A stretch of 64,000 nucleotides of DNA from Mucilaginibacter sp. (lineage in GTDB: Bacteria > Bacteroidota > Bacteroidia > Sphingobacteriales > Sphingobacteriaceae), in contig JARLHA010000060.1 of NCBI GenBank assembly GCA_031292485.1, positions 1 through 64,000 of the forward strand, written 5' to 3'. A program made the position numbers and the translations under genes. Positions within the stretch are counted from its first letter, which is position 1. Each line of letters opens with the position of its first letter. Positions 25,164 through 34,306 of this stretch are shown here, piece by piece. The notes below the pieces were generated by a model. It was not told the origin of the DNA and made no database searches. It saw nothing but the letters and a program-made list of their open reading frames with translations.

Positions 25164-28100
25164 ATGCTAAATTTTATAAGTAAACTTTTTGGGAACAAGT
25201 CGGAACGGGATGTAAAGGTATTGTGGCCTTTAGCAGACAAAGTGAAGGCCGAATATGCCAAACTGGACGGAATAAGCAATGACGAACTTAGAGACAAAAC
25301 ATTTGGCTTTAAGAAAACTATAAATGACGGGCTGGCCGTAATTGATGCAGAAATTGCTGCGATTAAGGATCAAACAGAGAACACCCCGGATATGGACGTT
25401 AGCGAAAAGGTGGGTTTATATACCCAGTTGGATAAACTGGAAAAAGACCGCAACAAAGAGCTGGAGGTTATTTTGATGAATATTCTACCGGAAGCTTTTG
25501 CTGTTGTAAAGGAAACTGCCCGCAGGTTTAAAGAAAATAAAACCATCGAAGTTACCGCCTACCAGTTTGACCGTGACCTGGCCGCCCGTAAATCAAATGT
25601 GATCATTAAAGGGGACAAAGCCATCCACCATAACACCTGGCTGGCCGCCGGCAACGAAGTAACCTGGGATATGGTTCATTACGATGTGCAGCTGATCGGT
25701 GGTATTGTTTTACACCAGGGCAAAATAGCCGAAATGGCGACTGGTGAAGGTAAAACACTGGTAGCCACGCTGCCTGCTTACTTAAACGCGTTGGCGGGGC
25801 AAGGCGTACATATTGTAACCGTGAACGATTACCTGGCACGACGGGACTCCGAGTGGATGGGGCCTTTGTACGAATTCCACGGTTTAAGTGTTGATTGTAT
25901 CGATAAACACGAGCCAAATTCCGAAGAACGCCGCGCCGCTTACCTTGCCGACATCACGTTTGGCACCAATAATGAGTTCGGTTTTGATTACCTGCGTGAC
26001 AATATGACACGTAGCCCTGAAGAACTGGTTCAACGCAGGTTGCATTTTGCCATGGTTGACGAAGTTGATTCGGTGCTGATAGATGACGCACGGACCCCCC
26101 TGATTATTTCGGGACCTATACCACGCGGCGATGAACATGAGTTTTATGAGTTGAAACCACGTATTGAGCGCCTGGTAAATGCACAGAAAAATTATGTGAA
26201 CGGCGCTTTAAACGAAGCAAAAAAATTAATAGCTGAAGGAAAATCAGGCCCGGATGAAGGTGGGCTGGCATTATTACGTGCTTTCCGCGGCCTCCCAAAG
26301 AGCAAAGCCCTGATCAAATACCTGAGTGAAGGCCCTAACCGGCAGTTGCTTTTGAAGTCAGAGAACTATTACATGCAGGACCAGAGCAAGGAAATGCCAA
26401 AGGTTGATGCCGAGTTGTTTTTTATTATCGACGAGAAAAACAACCAGGTGGAACTGGCTGAAAAAGGGATCGAACTGATTACCACTTCAGGGGAGGATCC
26501 TCATTTCTTTGTAATGCCTGATGTAGGTACCGAAATATCGGAGATCGAAAAATCTGATCTGCCTGCGGAAGAAAAAATAGCGAAGAAGGATGCCCTGATG
26601 CGCGATTTTTCGATCAAATCTGAACGCATCCACTCTGTTAACCAGTTGCTGAAAGCATATACCCTGTTTGAAAAGGATACAGAATACATCCTTGACGACG
26701 GAAAAGTGAAGATCGTTGACGAGCAAACAGGCCGTGTATTGGATGGCCGCCGTTATTCAGACGGCTTACACCAGGCGATTGAGGCGAAAGAAAATGTAAA
26801 AGTTGAAGACGCTACCCAAACCTTTGCCACCATTACCCTGCAAAACTATTTCAGGATGTACCATAAGCTTTGTGGTATGACTGGTACCGCAGTAACAGAG
26901 GCCGGCGAGTTTTGGGAGATTTATAAGCTTGACGTGGTTGAAATTCCAACCAATACCCCAACCAGTCGTGAAGACAGGCAGGACCTGGTTTATCGTACCG
27001 TGAGGGAAAAATATAATGCGGTTGCTGAAGAGATCAGCAAATTAACAACGGCAGGCAGGCCGGTACTCGTAGGTACAACTTCGGTTGAGATCTCGGAATT
27101 ATTGAGCCGGATGCTGAAATTACGGGGTATTAAACATAATGTGTTAAATGCCAAAATGCACCAAAAGGAAGCGGATATTGTAGCCGAAGCCGGTCAGGCG
27201 GGTACGGTTACTATTGCCACCAACATGGCAGGCCGTGGTACGGATATAAAATTAGGCCCCGGCGTTAAAGAAGCCGGAGGTTTGGCCATAGTAGGTACCG
27301 AGCGCCATGAATCACGCCGTGTTGACCGCCAGTTACGAGGCCGTGCGGGCAGGCAGGGCGACCCGGGATCATCGCAGTTCTTTGTATCCCTGGAAGATAA
27401 CCTGATGCGTTTGTTTGGCTCCGAAAGGATCTCCAACCTGATGGTGAAGATGGGTATCGAAGAGGGCGAAGTGATTCAGCATTCCATGATCTCAAATTCC
27501 ATTGAGCGTGCGCAGAAAAAAGTTGAGGAAAACAACTTTGGTATCCGTAAACGTTTGTTGGAATATGACGACGTGATGAACTCGCAGCGTACTGTTATTT
27601 ATTCAAAACGTAAAAACGCGTTATTTGGCGATCGTTTGGATGTGGATATCAGCAACACTGTTTTTGATGTGGTTGAGGATGTGGTGAGCGAATATAAAGA
27701 GGCCAACAATCACGAAGGGTTTAATTTGGAAATGATCCGCATTTTTTCGCTGGATTTTGAAATTACCCAGGAAGATTGGGCGGGTATTACCATTGCCAGC
27801 TTAACCGATAAGGTGTTTGCAGCGGTTACCGAGTTTTACAAACGCAAGCAGGAAGCAATTGCACAGCAGGCTTACCCGGTTTTAAAAGATGTTTTTGATA
27901 CCCGGGGCGAATATGTTGAAAATATCATGGTGCCATTTACCGATGGCGTGCATGGCATACAGGTTTCCGTTCCGCTTAAAAAAGCAATTAAAAACCACGG
28001 GCTGGAAGTTTTCAAATCATTTGAAAAGAACGTGACCCTTTACCTGATCGACGATGCCTGGAAAGAGCATTTGCGCGAAATGGATGAGTTAAAACAATCT

Positions 28101-28472
28101 GTACAAAACGCGGTTTACGAACAGAAGGACCCGTTGCTGGTTTACAAGTTCGAAGCGTTTGAGTTGTTCCGCCAGATGCTGGCCAGTGTAAACAAGGAGC
28201 TCGTAAGCTTCCTGTTCAGGGGAGGCATCCCGGTGCAGCAGCAGCCTGACGAAGTGCGTGAAGCAAAACCTCAGCCAAAATTGGACCTGAAAAAATTACG
28301 CACCTCTAAACCTGAATTGGTAAGTGAAGCAAACGGCGCAGCCATGCAGGATATGCGAGAACTGCAAAAAGCGGCCCCGGTAAGGGTTGAAAATAAAATA
28401 GGCAGAAATGATCCTTGTCCTTGCGGCAGCGGTAAGAAATATAAGAATTGCCATGGTGTAGGGCTGGTGTAA
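25164..28472 (+). CDS. secA: Preprotein translocase ATPase SecA
   Basis: 1102 aa, the motor that pushes proteins through SecYEG, longer than the 901 aa of E. coli. Walker A GEGKTLVA is near 194 and MVDEVDSVLIDDARTPLI near 295. ATNMAGRGTDI and RQLRGRAGRQGDPG complete the helicase part. The C-terminal zinc-binding tail CPCGSGKKYKNCH contacts SecB or lipids. An additional stretch of about 130 residues after DEVD (around 335-465, KKLIAEGKSGPDEGG to FFIIDEKNNQ) is the Bacteroidota-type insertion. Confidence 0.97.
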   Translation: MLNFISKLFGNKSERDVKVLWPLADKVKAEYAKLDGISNDELRDKTFGFKKTINDGLAVIDAEIAAIKDQTENTPDMDVSEKVGLYTQLDKLEKDRNKELEVILMNILPEAFAVVKETARRFKENKTIEVTAYQFDRDLAARKSNVIIKGDKAIHHNTWLAAGNEVTWDMVHYDVQLIGGIVLHQGKIAEMATGEGKTLVATLPAYLNALAGQGVHIVTVNDYLARRDSEWMGPLYEFHGLSVDCIDKHEPNSEERRAAYLADITFGTNNEFGFDYLRDNMTRSPEELVQRRLHFAMVDEVDSVLIDDARTPLIISGPIPRGDEHEFYELKPRIERLVNAQKNYVNGALNEAKKLIAEGKSGPDEGGLALLRAFRGLPKSKALIKYLSEGPNRQLLLKSENYYMQDQSKEMPKVDAELFFIIDEKNNQVELAEKGIELITTSGEDPHFFVMPDVGTEISEIEKSDLPAEEKIAKKDALMRDFSIKSERIHSVNQLLKAYTLFEKDTEYILDDGKVKIVDEQTGRVLDGRRYSDGLHQAIEAKENVKVEDATQTFATITLQNYFRMYHKLCGMTGTAVTEAGEFWEIYKLDVVEIPTNTPTSREDRQDLVYRTVREKYNAVAEEISKLTTAGRPVLVGTTSVEISELLSRMLKLRGIKHNVLNAKMHQKEADIVAEAGQAGTVTIATNMAGRGTDIKLGPGVKEAGGLAIVGTERHESRRVDRQLRGRAGRQGDPGSSQFFVSLEDNLMRLFGSERISNLMVKMGIEEGEVIQHSMISNSIERAQKKVEENNFGIRKRLLEYDDVMNSQRTVIYSKRKNALFGDRLDVDISNTVFDVVEDVVSEYKEANNHEGFNLEMIRIFSLDFEITQEDWAGITIASLTDKVFAAVTEFYKRKQEAIAQQAYPVLKDVFDTRGEYVENIMVPFTDGVHGIQVSVPLKKAIKNHGLEVFKSFEKNVTLYLIDDAWKEHLREMDELKQSVQNAVYEQKDPLLVYKFEAFELFRQMLASVNKELVSFLFRGGIPVQQQPDEVREAKPQPKLDLKKLRTSKPELVSEANGAAMQDMRELQKAAPVRVENKIGRNDPCPCGSGKKYKNCHGVGLV

Positions 28473-28474
28473 GC

Positions 28475-28560
28475 AGCCTCACCCAACCCTCTCCAAAGGA
28501 GAGGGCTTAAAAAAAGCGCAATTCAAGTCCTCTCCTTTGGAGAGGATTTAGGTGAGGCTT
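28475..28560. repeat. Composite palindromic repeat after secA
   Basis: AGCCTCACC at the left end is mirrored by GGTGAGGCT at the right. Inside are two shorter palindromes, CTCTCCAAAGGAGAG and CTCTCCTTTGGAGAG, separated by TTAAAAAAAGCGC. The first hairpin followed by AGGGCTTAAAAAAA could help end the secA message. Confidence 0.75.
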
Positions 28561-28586
28561 GAATATCTCAAAAAAATTAAGGCCAT

Positions 28587-29030
28587 ATGAAAAACGCAGC
28601 ATCTTACATCGCTAAATTAAGCCTGTTAGGTTGCTGCATTTTTTTTGTTCCTTTTTTTTCATCAGCACAAACCCGGGGCAAGGTTGAGGTAGTAAAAGAC
28701 CCGCTGATCGATACTTTAATTGCCAGGCGGCCGCAGTTAAATAAAACCATAGGCGTTAGCGAAAGCACCGCAAGCGGGTACCGGGTTCAAATTTATTTTG
28801 GATCCAACCGGCAATCGGCCTATAACGCACAGGCTAAGTTCATGAGCGATTATCCTGATGTGCCGGCTTATGTGACCTATACCGAACCAAACTTTAAGGT
28901 ACAGGTTGGCGACTTCCGCACAAGGCTGGAAGCCCAGAAAATGCAAAGCGATTTGCATGGTATGTTCAGCAGCCTGTTTATCATCCCCTCAAAAATAAAT
29001 CCTCCAAAATCCGACTCGACAAATGATTAA
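28587..29030 (+). CDS. SPOR domain protein, exported
   Basis: 147 aa. A signal peptide (to FFSSAQ, about residue 27) is followed by a SPOR domain (about 62-135) with GYRVQIYFGSNRQSAYNAQ and FKVQVGDFRTRLEAQKM. SPOR domains bind peptidoglycan stripped of stem peptides at division sites. The stop overlaps the start of the M20 gene by 8 nt, so both are translated from one message. Confidence 0.88.
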   Translation: MKNAASYIAKLSLLGCCIFFVPFFSSAQTRGKVEVVKDPLIDTLIARRPQLNKTIGVSESTASGYRVQIYFGSNRQSAYNAQAKFMSDYPDVPAYVTYTEPNFKVQVGDFRTRLEAQKMQSDLHGMFSSLFIIPSKINPPKSDSTND

Positions 29031-30207
29031 AGAGCAGATCCAACAGCTTTCAAAAGGTATCTTTAATGATGTGGTTGCCAACCGCCGCCACCTGCACTCC
29101 CATCCCGAACTTTCTTTTCAGGAGTATGAAACATCGGCCTTTATTGGCCGAAAGCTTGATGAGCTGGGCCTGACATATCAAAAAATGGCGGATAACGGCC
29201 TGGTTGCATTGATAAAAGGAGAAAAACCATCTGATAAAGTAATTGCCCTGCGCGCAGATATGGACGCCTTGCCTATTACCGAAGTTAATGAGGTGGCCTA
29301 CAAATCACAAAACATTGGCGTAATGCATGCCTGCGGCCATGATGCGCATACTTCATCGCTATTGGGCACTGCAAAAATACTGACTGCGCTAAAAAGCCAG
29401 TTTGGCGGTACGGTAAAACTGATCTTTCAGCCGGCAGAGGAAAAACTGCCGGGCGGTGCAAGTTTGATGATCAAAGAAGGTGTATTGGAAAACCCAAAAC
29501 CACAAGCCGTCATCGGGCAGCATGTTATGCCGCTGATTGACGCCGGCAAGGTAGGATTCCGTGCTGGCAAGTATATGGCTTCAACGGATGAAATTTACGT
29601 TACTGTGTACGGCAAGGGCGGCCACGGCGCGCAGCCCCAGCAAAATATCGACCCGGTAATTATTACCGCGCACATATTAACGGCATTGCAAACCATAATA
29701 AGCCGTTCTGCAGACCCTAAAAGTCCGTCCGTACTATCTTTCGGCAAAGTGATTGCCAATGGCGCTACCAATGTGATCCCCAACGAGGTTTACCTGGAGG
29801 GCACTTTTAGAACTATGGACGAAAAATGGCGGAGCGAAGCGCATGTCAAGATGAAAAAAATGGCCGAAGGTATCGCCGAAAGCATGGGCGGCAGCTGCGA
29901 TTTTAATATTGTGCGCGGCTATCCGTTTTTAATCAACGAAGAAAAGCTGACTGCTTCGGTCCGGGGCTTTGCCGAAGATTACCTGGGCAAAGAAAATGTA
30001 CTCGACCTGGATATCTGGATGGCTGCCGAAGATTTTGCCTATTACTCACAAGTAGCCGATTCCTGCTTTTACCGTTTGGGTACCCGTAATGAAAGCCGCC
30101 GCATTACTTCATCGGTACATACCCCAACCTTTGATATAGACGAAGACGCATTTAAGATCAGCACCGGGCTGATGGCTTATATGGCTATTAAGCAGTTGGG
30201 TAATTGA
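29023..30207 (+). CDS. M20 family amidohydrolase/peptidase
   Basis: 394 aa of the M20D aminoacylase class. The metal and catalytic residues appear in ALRADMDALPI, HACGHDAHTSSLLG and QPAEEKLPGGA, and the lid domain is in the centre (about 185-300, YGKGGHGAQPQ). It probably cleaves N-acyl or N-acetyl amino acids or related amides in the cytoplasm. It is coupled to the preceding SPOR gene. Confidence 0.9.
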   Translation: MIKEQIQQLSKGIFNDVVANRRHLHSHPELSFQEYETSAFIGRKLDELGLTYQKMADNGLVALIKGEKPSDKVIALRADMDALPITEVNEVAYKSQNIGVMHACGHDAHTSSLLGTAKILTALKSQFGGTVKLIFQPAEEKLPGGASLMIKEGVLENPKPQAVIGQHVMPLIDAGKVGFRAGKYMASTDEIYVTVYGKGGHGAQPQQNIDPVIITAHILTALQTIISRSADPKSPSVLSFGKVIANGATNVIPNEVYLEGTFRTMDEKWRSEAHVKMKKMAEGIAESMGGSCDFNIVRGYPFLINEEKLTASVRGFAEDYLGKENVLDLDIWMAAEDFAYYSQVADSCFYRLGTRNESRRITSSVHTPTFDIDEDAFKISTGLMAYMAIKQLGN

Positions 30208-30354
30208 GTGAAAATCAAGGATTTTAGATGATCGAAAACTAAGTTGATTAGCGGATACCGGTTGCAATTGATGATTCAGCGCTCTTATTTTACTGATCGT
30301 TGTCATTTTTTGCCACCCTATCGATAGCTAAATTAGCGCCCTCACCCATCAAAG

Positions 30355-31287
30355 ATGAAAAAGCTATACATAATCTTCTCAATCCTCATCCTATTTATTT
30401 CTACCACTTACGCCCAGCAGATCAGGCGCTTTAATCCCGATTCCATCCGTACCATCACTATCGATTCGGCGATCAACATCCGTTCGCATCATTTAACCGC
30501 GCAGGATTTTATTGATGCCGTGCTGGCAGATACCGGCTTTTACCAGGCTTTCCGCAACATGAAAAAGTATGATTTCATCGCCGAAAACCGGATCTATACC
30601 TACAATAAAAAGAACAAGGTAGACGGCCGCATTTACCGTAAGATAAGACACAGCAATGTGAACGGAAAACACCGGATGGATTTTTTGGCGAAACAGGATA
30701 CCGGCAGCGTATACAAATCAAACGGCAAATACCAGCTGTATACGGTGGAGATGTTCGATTTTATTTTTATGAACGCTTATAATTCCGACTTTGTAAAAGG
30801 CCCGGCATTGCCCGGATCGGGCGGTAAAAACGAGTCGTATAAGGATAAGTTAAAAACCCTGATATTTTCACCCGGGCATAAAGTAGGCGGCCTGCCGTTT
30901 ATCAGCGGTAAAACTCAATTGTTTTCAAAGGATATGCGGGGCTATTATTATTATCAGTTCTCGCGCGGCAAGTATCTTGACTCCATCCCGGTTTATCGGT
31001 TCAGGGTAGTGAGAAAACCAAGTGAAGGCGATAATGATGTGGTCGTAAAAGAAATGACCACTATATTCGATACCCGCAACTTCCAGATCCTGGGCCGGTA
31101 TATCGATATGAAATACAGCAACTGGATCTTTAGCTTTGATGTGCAAATGAATATTGAACTTGCGAAATATAACGGCGAACTATTGCCGGTAAAGATCACC
31201 TATCAGGGCAATTGGGACGTGCCATTTCATAAAGTAGAACGGGCCAGTTTTTTAGTGGTGCATAAAAATTTTTCCGTTAGTAAATAA
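30355..31287 (+). CDS. Secreted hypothetical protein
   Basis: 310 aa with a signal peptide (LFISTTYAQQ, about residue 21). The body is rich in aromatic residues and beta-prone segments (GYYYYQFSRGKYLDSIPVYR, DFIFMNAYNSDF), as in periplasmic or outer-membrane-associated Bacteroidota proteins. No known domain is recognised. It stands alone between the M20 gene and a repeat. Confidence 0.7.
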   Translation: MKKLYIIFSILILFISTTYAQQIRRFNPDSIRTITIDSAINIRSHHLTAQDFIDAVLADTGFYQAFRNMKKYDFIAENRIYTYNKKNKVDGRIYRKIRHSNVNGKHRMDFLAKQDTGSVYKSNGKYQLYTVEMFDFIFMNAYNSDFVKGPALPGSGGKNESYKDKLKTLIFSPGHKVGGLPFISGKTQLFSKDMRGYYYYQFSRGKYLDSIPVYRFRVVRKPSEGDNDVVVKEMTTIFDTRNFQILGRYIDMKYSNWIFSFDVQMNIELAKYNGELLPVKITYQGNWDVPFHKVERASFLVVHKNFSVSK

Positions 31288-31295
31288 TTACACGC

Positions 31296-31340
31296 TTGCG
31301 CTGTGTTTTTGTGTCTTCTCAGTGTTCTTTGTCTTTAATT
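31296..31340. repeat. Single arm of the GAGAACACAAAG repeat family
   Basis: The words CGCTGTGTTTTTGTGTC and TCTCAGTGTTCTTTGTCT resemble the right arm of the repeat at 2703-2746. No opposite arm is seen next to it. Confidence 0.5.
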
Positions 31341-31396
31341 TCTTTTACCGGAAGTTATTTACATCGCAATATCGCCCTTTAATTTTACCCAAATCA

Positions 31397-32203
31397 CTAA
31401 CTCTTTTTAAACCAGGGCACAAAAGCGCTGGTTTTTTGCTGGTACTTTTTAAATGCTTCGCCCTTTGTGCGAAGGGATTGCTCCTCTGTTGCAGGGATAC
31501 CAGTTACTTTTAACAGCAGGTAAAGGATAATCGCCGGGCTGATGATCGCCAGGTAGCCATAGGGGGAACCGAGCGCGAAAACGAAATAGGATACCCACAG
31601 CAGCCATTCAAAAAAATAATTGGGATGCCTGGAGTAGCCCCAAAGGCCTGTATCGCAAACTTTACCTTTGTTGCCAGGCTCTTTTTTAAATGCAGCCAGC
31701 TGCGCATCTGCGGTAGCTTCGCCAATAACACTGATCAGCCATAAAGCTGCGCCGCCATATTCAAGGATACCAAGCTGCGGCGCAGTATTCAGCGTAATGA
31801 TAAAGAAAGGGATAGCCAGCAATACATTGGAAATGGCCTGTGCCTGAAAGAAGAAGGCCATTTTAACTTCGGCATTTTTACCCCATTCCTTACGGATCTG
31901 CGCGTAGCGCGGTTCTTCCTGGCGCAGGTGTTTCAAAACCCTCACAGCCAAATGGGTACCCAGGCGCCCGCCGGCAATAATCACCATGCCGCAGAGCAGC
32001 AGCTTACGGGTTTCAAATCCCGGCGCCAGCAGCAACAGAATGATGGCTATAACAGGGAAATTATACGACCAGAAGATATCAACCACTCCCGCATTTTTTA
32101 TCCTGTACGACCATAGCCACACCATGCACATAATGATGCAACACGCAAGGAGCGAATAGCCCACCAATGCGTAAATTGAGCTGTTATCCATTTTGTTTGC
32201 CAA
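31397..32203 (-). CDS. DUF1295 (steroid 5-alpha-reductase-like) membrane protein
   Basis: 268 aa with 6-7 TM helices. The C-terminal block SRHPNYFFEWLLWVSYF and the closing TSAFVPWFKKS are the DUF1295/isoprenylcysteine methyltransferase-like signature that binds NADPH or SAM. Its likely role is in lipid or steroid-like reduction. It overlaps the DUF1475 gene by 20 nt. Confidence 0.85.
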   Translation of the reverse strand: MANKMDNSSIYALVGYSLLACCIIMCMVWLWSYRIKNAGVVDIFWSYNFPVIAIILLLLAPGFETRKLLLCGMVIIAGGRLGTHLAVRVLKHLRQEEPRYAQIRKEWGKNAEVKMAFFFQAQAISNVLLAIPFFIITLNTAPQLGILEYGGAALWLISVIGEATADAQLAAFKKEPGNKGKVCDTGLWGYSRHPNYFFEWLLWVSYFVFALGSPYGYLAIISPAIILYLLLKVTGIPATEEQSLRTKGEAFKKYQQKTSAFVPWFKKS

Positions 32204-32519
32204 ATAATTCTTTTAATCCTTCATTTTGTTTGAGCCTGAAAAGCTGGATGAGCACATAGGCACAAGAGGCGATGCTGCCCAGGGTTACCAGCAGTATTAA
32301 CCACACGATCCGCAAAAACACACTGTTTTCCTTATAGCATACCCACAAAAATATCACCGTTACGTTGGCATAAAAATCCCAAAGTGTGGCACGCATCCAT
32401 GGGAGGGTGGCTAAAAAGTTCCATTGCTCAAACAAATTGCTGTGCATACTGGTGCTGATGACCGTATAGCACATGCTAACAAAGAGGATACTAAAAAGGA
32501 TTTTTAACACAGTGATCAT
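32184..32519 (-). CDS. DUF1475-like small membrane protein
   Basis: 111 aa with three TM helices (about 4-22, 45-62 and 68-92). WDFYANVTVIFLWVCYKE is the recognisable block. The family is often found with DUF1295 and lipid-modifying genes. It starts 4 nt after the end of a decayed desaturase gene and overlaps the DUF1295 gene, so the three formed one operon. Confidence 0.75.
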   Translation of the reverse strand: MITVLKILFSILFVSMCYTVISTSMHSNLFEQWNFLATLPWMRATLWDFYANVTVIFLWVCYKENSVFLRIVWLILLVTLGSIASCAYVLIQLFRLKQNEGLKELFGKQNG

Positions 32520-32523
32520 GGCG

Positions 32524-32741
32524 TTATGCTTTTCGTAATCTGATGATAGGGAGCCAGTGCATAATAGTGTAAGCCCTGGATTTTAAAAATGACAATCCCT
32601 GGAAAATAAAAGTAGCTAAATAAAATGTTCTCTCCCCAAAGCTATTCATTTTAAACATTTTATGGGAAGCATACCTGTGCAGAAAAAATGTCCGGAAAAG
32701 AGTGACAGGAACCAGTGGCAGAGGAAGAAGATGATGATCAT
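32524..32741 (-). pseudogene. Remnant of a stearoyl-CoA-type fatty acid desaturase
   Basis: From ATG 32741 the frame reads MIIIFFLCHWFLSLFS, then loses one base near 32693. In the next frame TFFLHRYASHKMFKMNSFGE and LATFIFQGLSFLKSRAY follow. HRYASH is the first His box of membrane desaturases and FQG..FL..RAY is conserved after it. The second and third His boxes are missing, and a stop follows at 32526 after an unrelated tail (WLPIIRLRKA). It is broken by both a frameshift and a large deletion. Confidence 0.75.
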
Positions 32742-32885
32742 TGGTTGATTAAGTTGAATGGTTGATTGGGTTGAATAATTAAAAGTCAATCTCCATATTA
32801 GTTAAATTTATTTTTGGCGAAGAGAATGATGTTGGTTGATTAAATAAAACTTAATCAACCACTCACTTAATCAACCCAATCAACT
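32738..32885. repeat. Paired TTGATTAAGTTG/AATCAACC word repeat, copy 1
   Basis: The left arm (32738-32780, TTGGTTGATTAAGTTGAATG) and the right arm (32848-32885, TTAATCAACCACTCACTTAA) are complementary. The same words recur at 39803-39842, 50281-50313 and 62349-62468. Confidence 0.7.
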
Positions 32886-33426
32886 ATTTAACCCCATGCG
32901 CCTTAATAAACGCCAGCGCATCATCCGCGTGTTTTTTGCCCTGCATCATGGCTTCATAGGCAAAAACGATCTTGCCATGAAGATCAACAATGAAGGTTTC
33001 CCTGCCGGTCATGAACATTTTGTTTTGTACGCCAAACAGGTGATAAACCTTGTTATCCGGATCGCTTAATAAAGTAAATGGGAGTTTATAATGTTCACTG
33101 AATGCTTTATGACTTGCCACTGTGCCGCCGTTGATACCGATAACCCTCGCGCCGGCTTTAGTGAAATCATTGAAACTATCCCTGAATGAGCATGCTTCTT
33201 TGGTACAAACCATGCTTTCATCCTTGGGATAAAAATAAATAACCAGGATGTTTTTGCCAAAATGATCAGCACTATTAAAGACTTTTCCGCTCTGGTCGGT
33301 CAGTGAAAAAGATGGCATTTGGTCGCCCACAGCAAGCGGGCTTTTTTCTGCCTGGGCACGAACCTTAAAATTTATACATACCAATAACAGGATCATTGTC
33401 AAAAAATGTGGCAAAGTGTTTTTCAT
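32884..33426 (-). CDS. Exported thiol peroxidase, BCP/PrxQ type
   Basis: 180 aa with a signal peptide (ILLLVCINFKVRAQ). The thioredoxin-fold peroxiredoxin has the peroxidatic Cys in MVCTKEACSFRDSF, with the second Cys five residues on, as in PrxQ. Upstream is LTDQSGKVFNSADHFGKN, downstream FIVDLHGKIVFAYE. It would remove hydroperoxides in the periplasm; most BCP proteins are cytoplasmic. ATG 33426 (or 33429) is chosen to give a normal signal peptide. Confidence 0.87.
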   Translation of the reverse strand: MKNTLPHFLTMILLLVCINFKVRAQAEKSPLAVGDQMPSFSLTDQSGKVFNSADHFGKNILVIYFYPKDESMVCTKEACSFRDSFNDFTKAGARVIGINGGTVASHKAFSEHYKLPFTLLSDPDNKVYHLFGVQNKMFMTGRETFIVDLHGKIVFAYEAMMQGKKHADDALAFIKAHGVK

Positions 33427-33493
33427 CATACACAACATACGACAATTTACCCCTTTGCGATTTATGAAATAAAAATATTTCAAACCGTTAGAT

Positions 33494-33610
33494 TCATAAT
33501 GCCCGGTTAACCAGGGTACTTTTAATGAACAGACCGATTATTATGAAGAAGGGAAAGACAGCGGCGACGGGCGGGATCACAACACCAATGAAGTTTAAAG
33601 CTACAATCCA
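33494..33610 (-). pseudogene. Hydrophobic membrane-protein fragment
   Basis: A 38-codon open stretch on the minus strand reads WIVALNFIGVVIPPVAAVF then FFIIIGLFIK. This is a clear TM-like segment ending in KSTLVNRAL. It begins right after a stop and has no ATG, GTG or TTG in frame, so it is either a decayed short membrane protein or a chance run. It sits upstream of the peroxiredoxin. Confidence 0.3.
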
Positions 33611-33620
33611 CTAATTCTTG

Positions 33621-33688
33621 TGGAAAATAATTTCCTTAAAATATTTTCCAATGCGACGAAGGAAAATTATATTTAAAAAATATTTTCC
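33621..33688. promoter_or_regulatory. Two inverted repeats upstream of tetR, likely operator
   Basis: TGGAAAATA (33621-33629) mirrors TATTTTCCA (33642-33650). A second pair, GGAAAAT (33661-33667) with ATTTTCC (33682-33688), ends 9 nt before the TetR start. Two similar palindromes close to the regulator gene are the usual autoregulation layout. Confidence 0.55.
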
Positions 33689-33697
33689 ACCGCGCTG

Positions 33698-34297
33698 ATG
33701 AGAGAAAAAATTATAGAGACTGCGTTACAGCAATTTCTGGAACATGGTATCCGAAAAATGACTTTGCAAAAACTGGTATTGTTACTTGGCATCTCTACAA
33801 AAACCATGTATAAATATTTCAGCAATAAGGAACAGCTGCTGGAAGAATGTCTTGGCCTTCATTATAAGGACGCCGATAAAGGGATGAAGGAGATGCTCCG
33901 CGAATCACAGAACCCTGTGGCCGCCCTGGCAAGCGTTTATTCAAAAGCGATTGAATTGGATTTTGGGACCACACACCTTTTTTATTATGATCTGAATTAT
34001 TATTATCCCGAACTACAGGATAAAGTGATGAAAAAGTATGTAAGCGGCGCACTTGAAACGGTAACGTCACTTATTCAGCAGGGAATAAATGAGGGCTATT
34101 TTTTGGCTTATTTAAAGGCCCCTATTGTTTTGGAATCACTCACAGTAATGTATACTTCGGTTACCCGGAATAATACTTACAAAGACTTCACCATGAAGCG
34201 TGAATTGATCAAACATACCATTGTGATCTATTTAAGGGGAATATGCTCTGATAAAGGATTAGCCATCATAACTCAATTAAAAGGAATGTCTATTTAG
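33698..34297 (+). CDS. TetR/AcrR family regulator
   Basis: 199 aa. The N-terminal helix-turn-helix (about 1-50) reads REKIIETALQQFLEHGIRKM, then LLLGISTKTMYKYFSNKEQL, the TetR hallmark. The C-terminal ligand domain (about 75-190) is unassigned. It stands 9 nt before the GH20 gene on the same strand, with two inverted repeats upstream, so it may control itself and the hexosaminidase. Confidence 0.9.
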   Translation: MREKIIETALQQFLEHGIRKMTLQKLVLLLGISTKTMYKYFSNKEQLLEECLGLHYKDADKGMKEMLRESQNPVAALASVYSKAIELDFGTTHLFYYDLNYYYPELQDKVMKKYVSGALETVTSLIQQGINEGYFLAYLKAPIVLESLTVMYTSVTRNNTYKDFTMKRELIKHTIVIYLRGICSDKGLAIITQLKGMSI

Positions 34298-34306
34298 GTT
34301 AAAATT

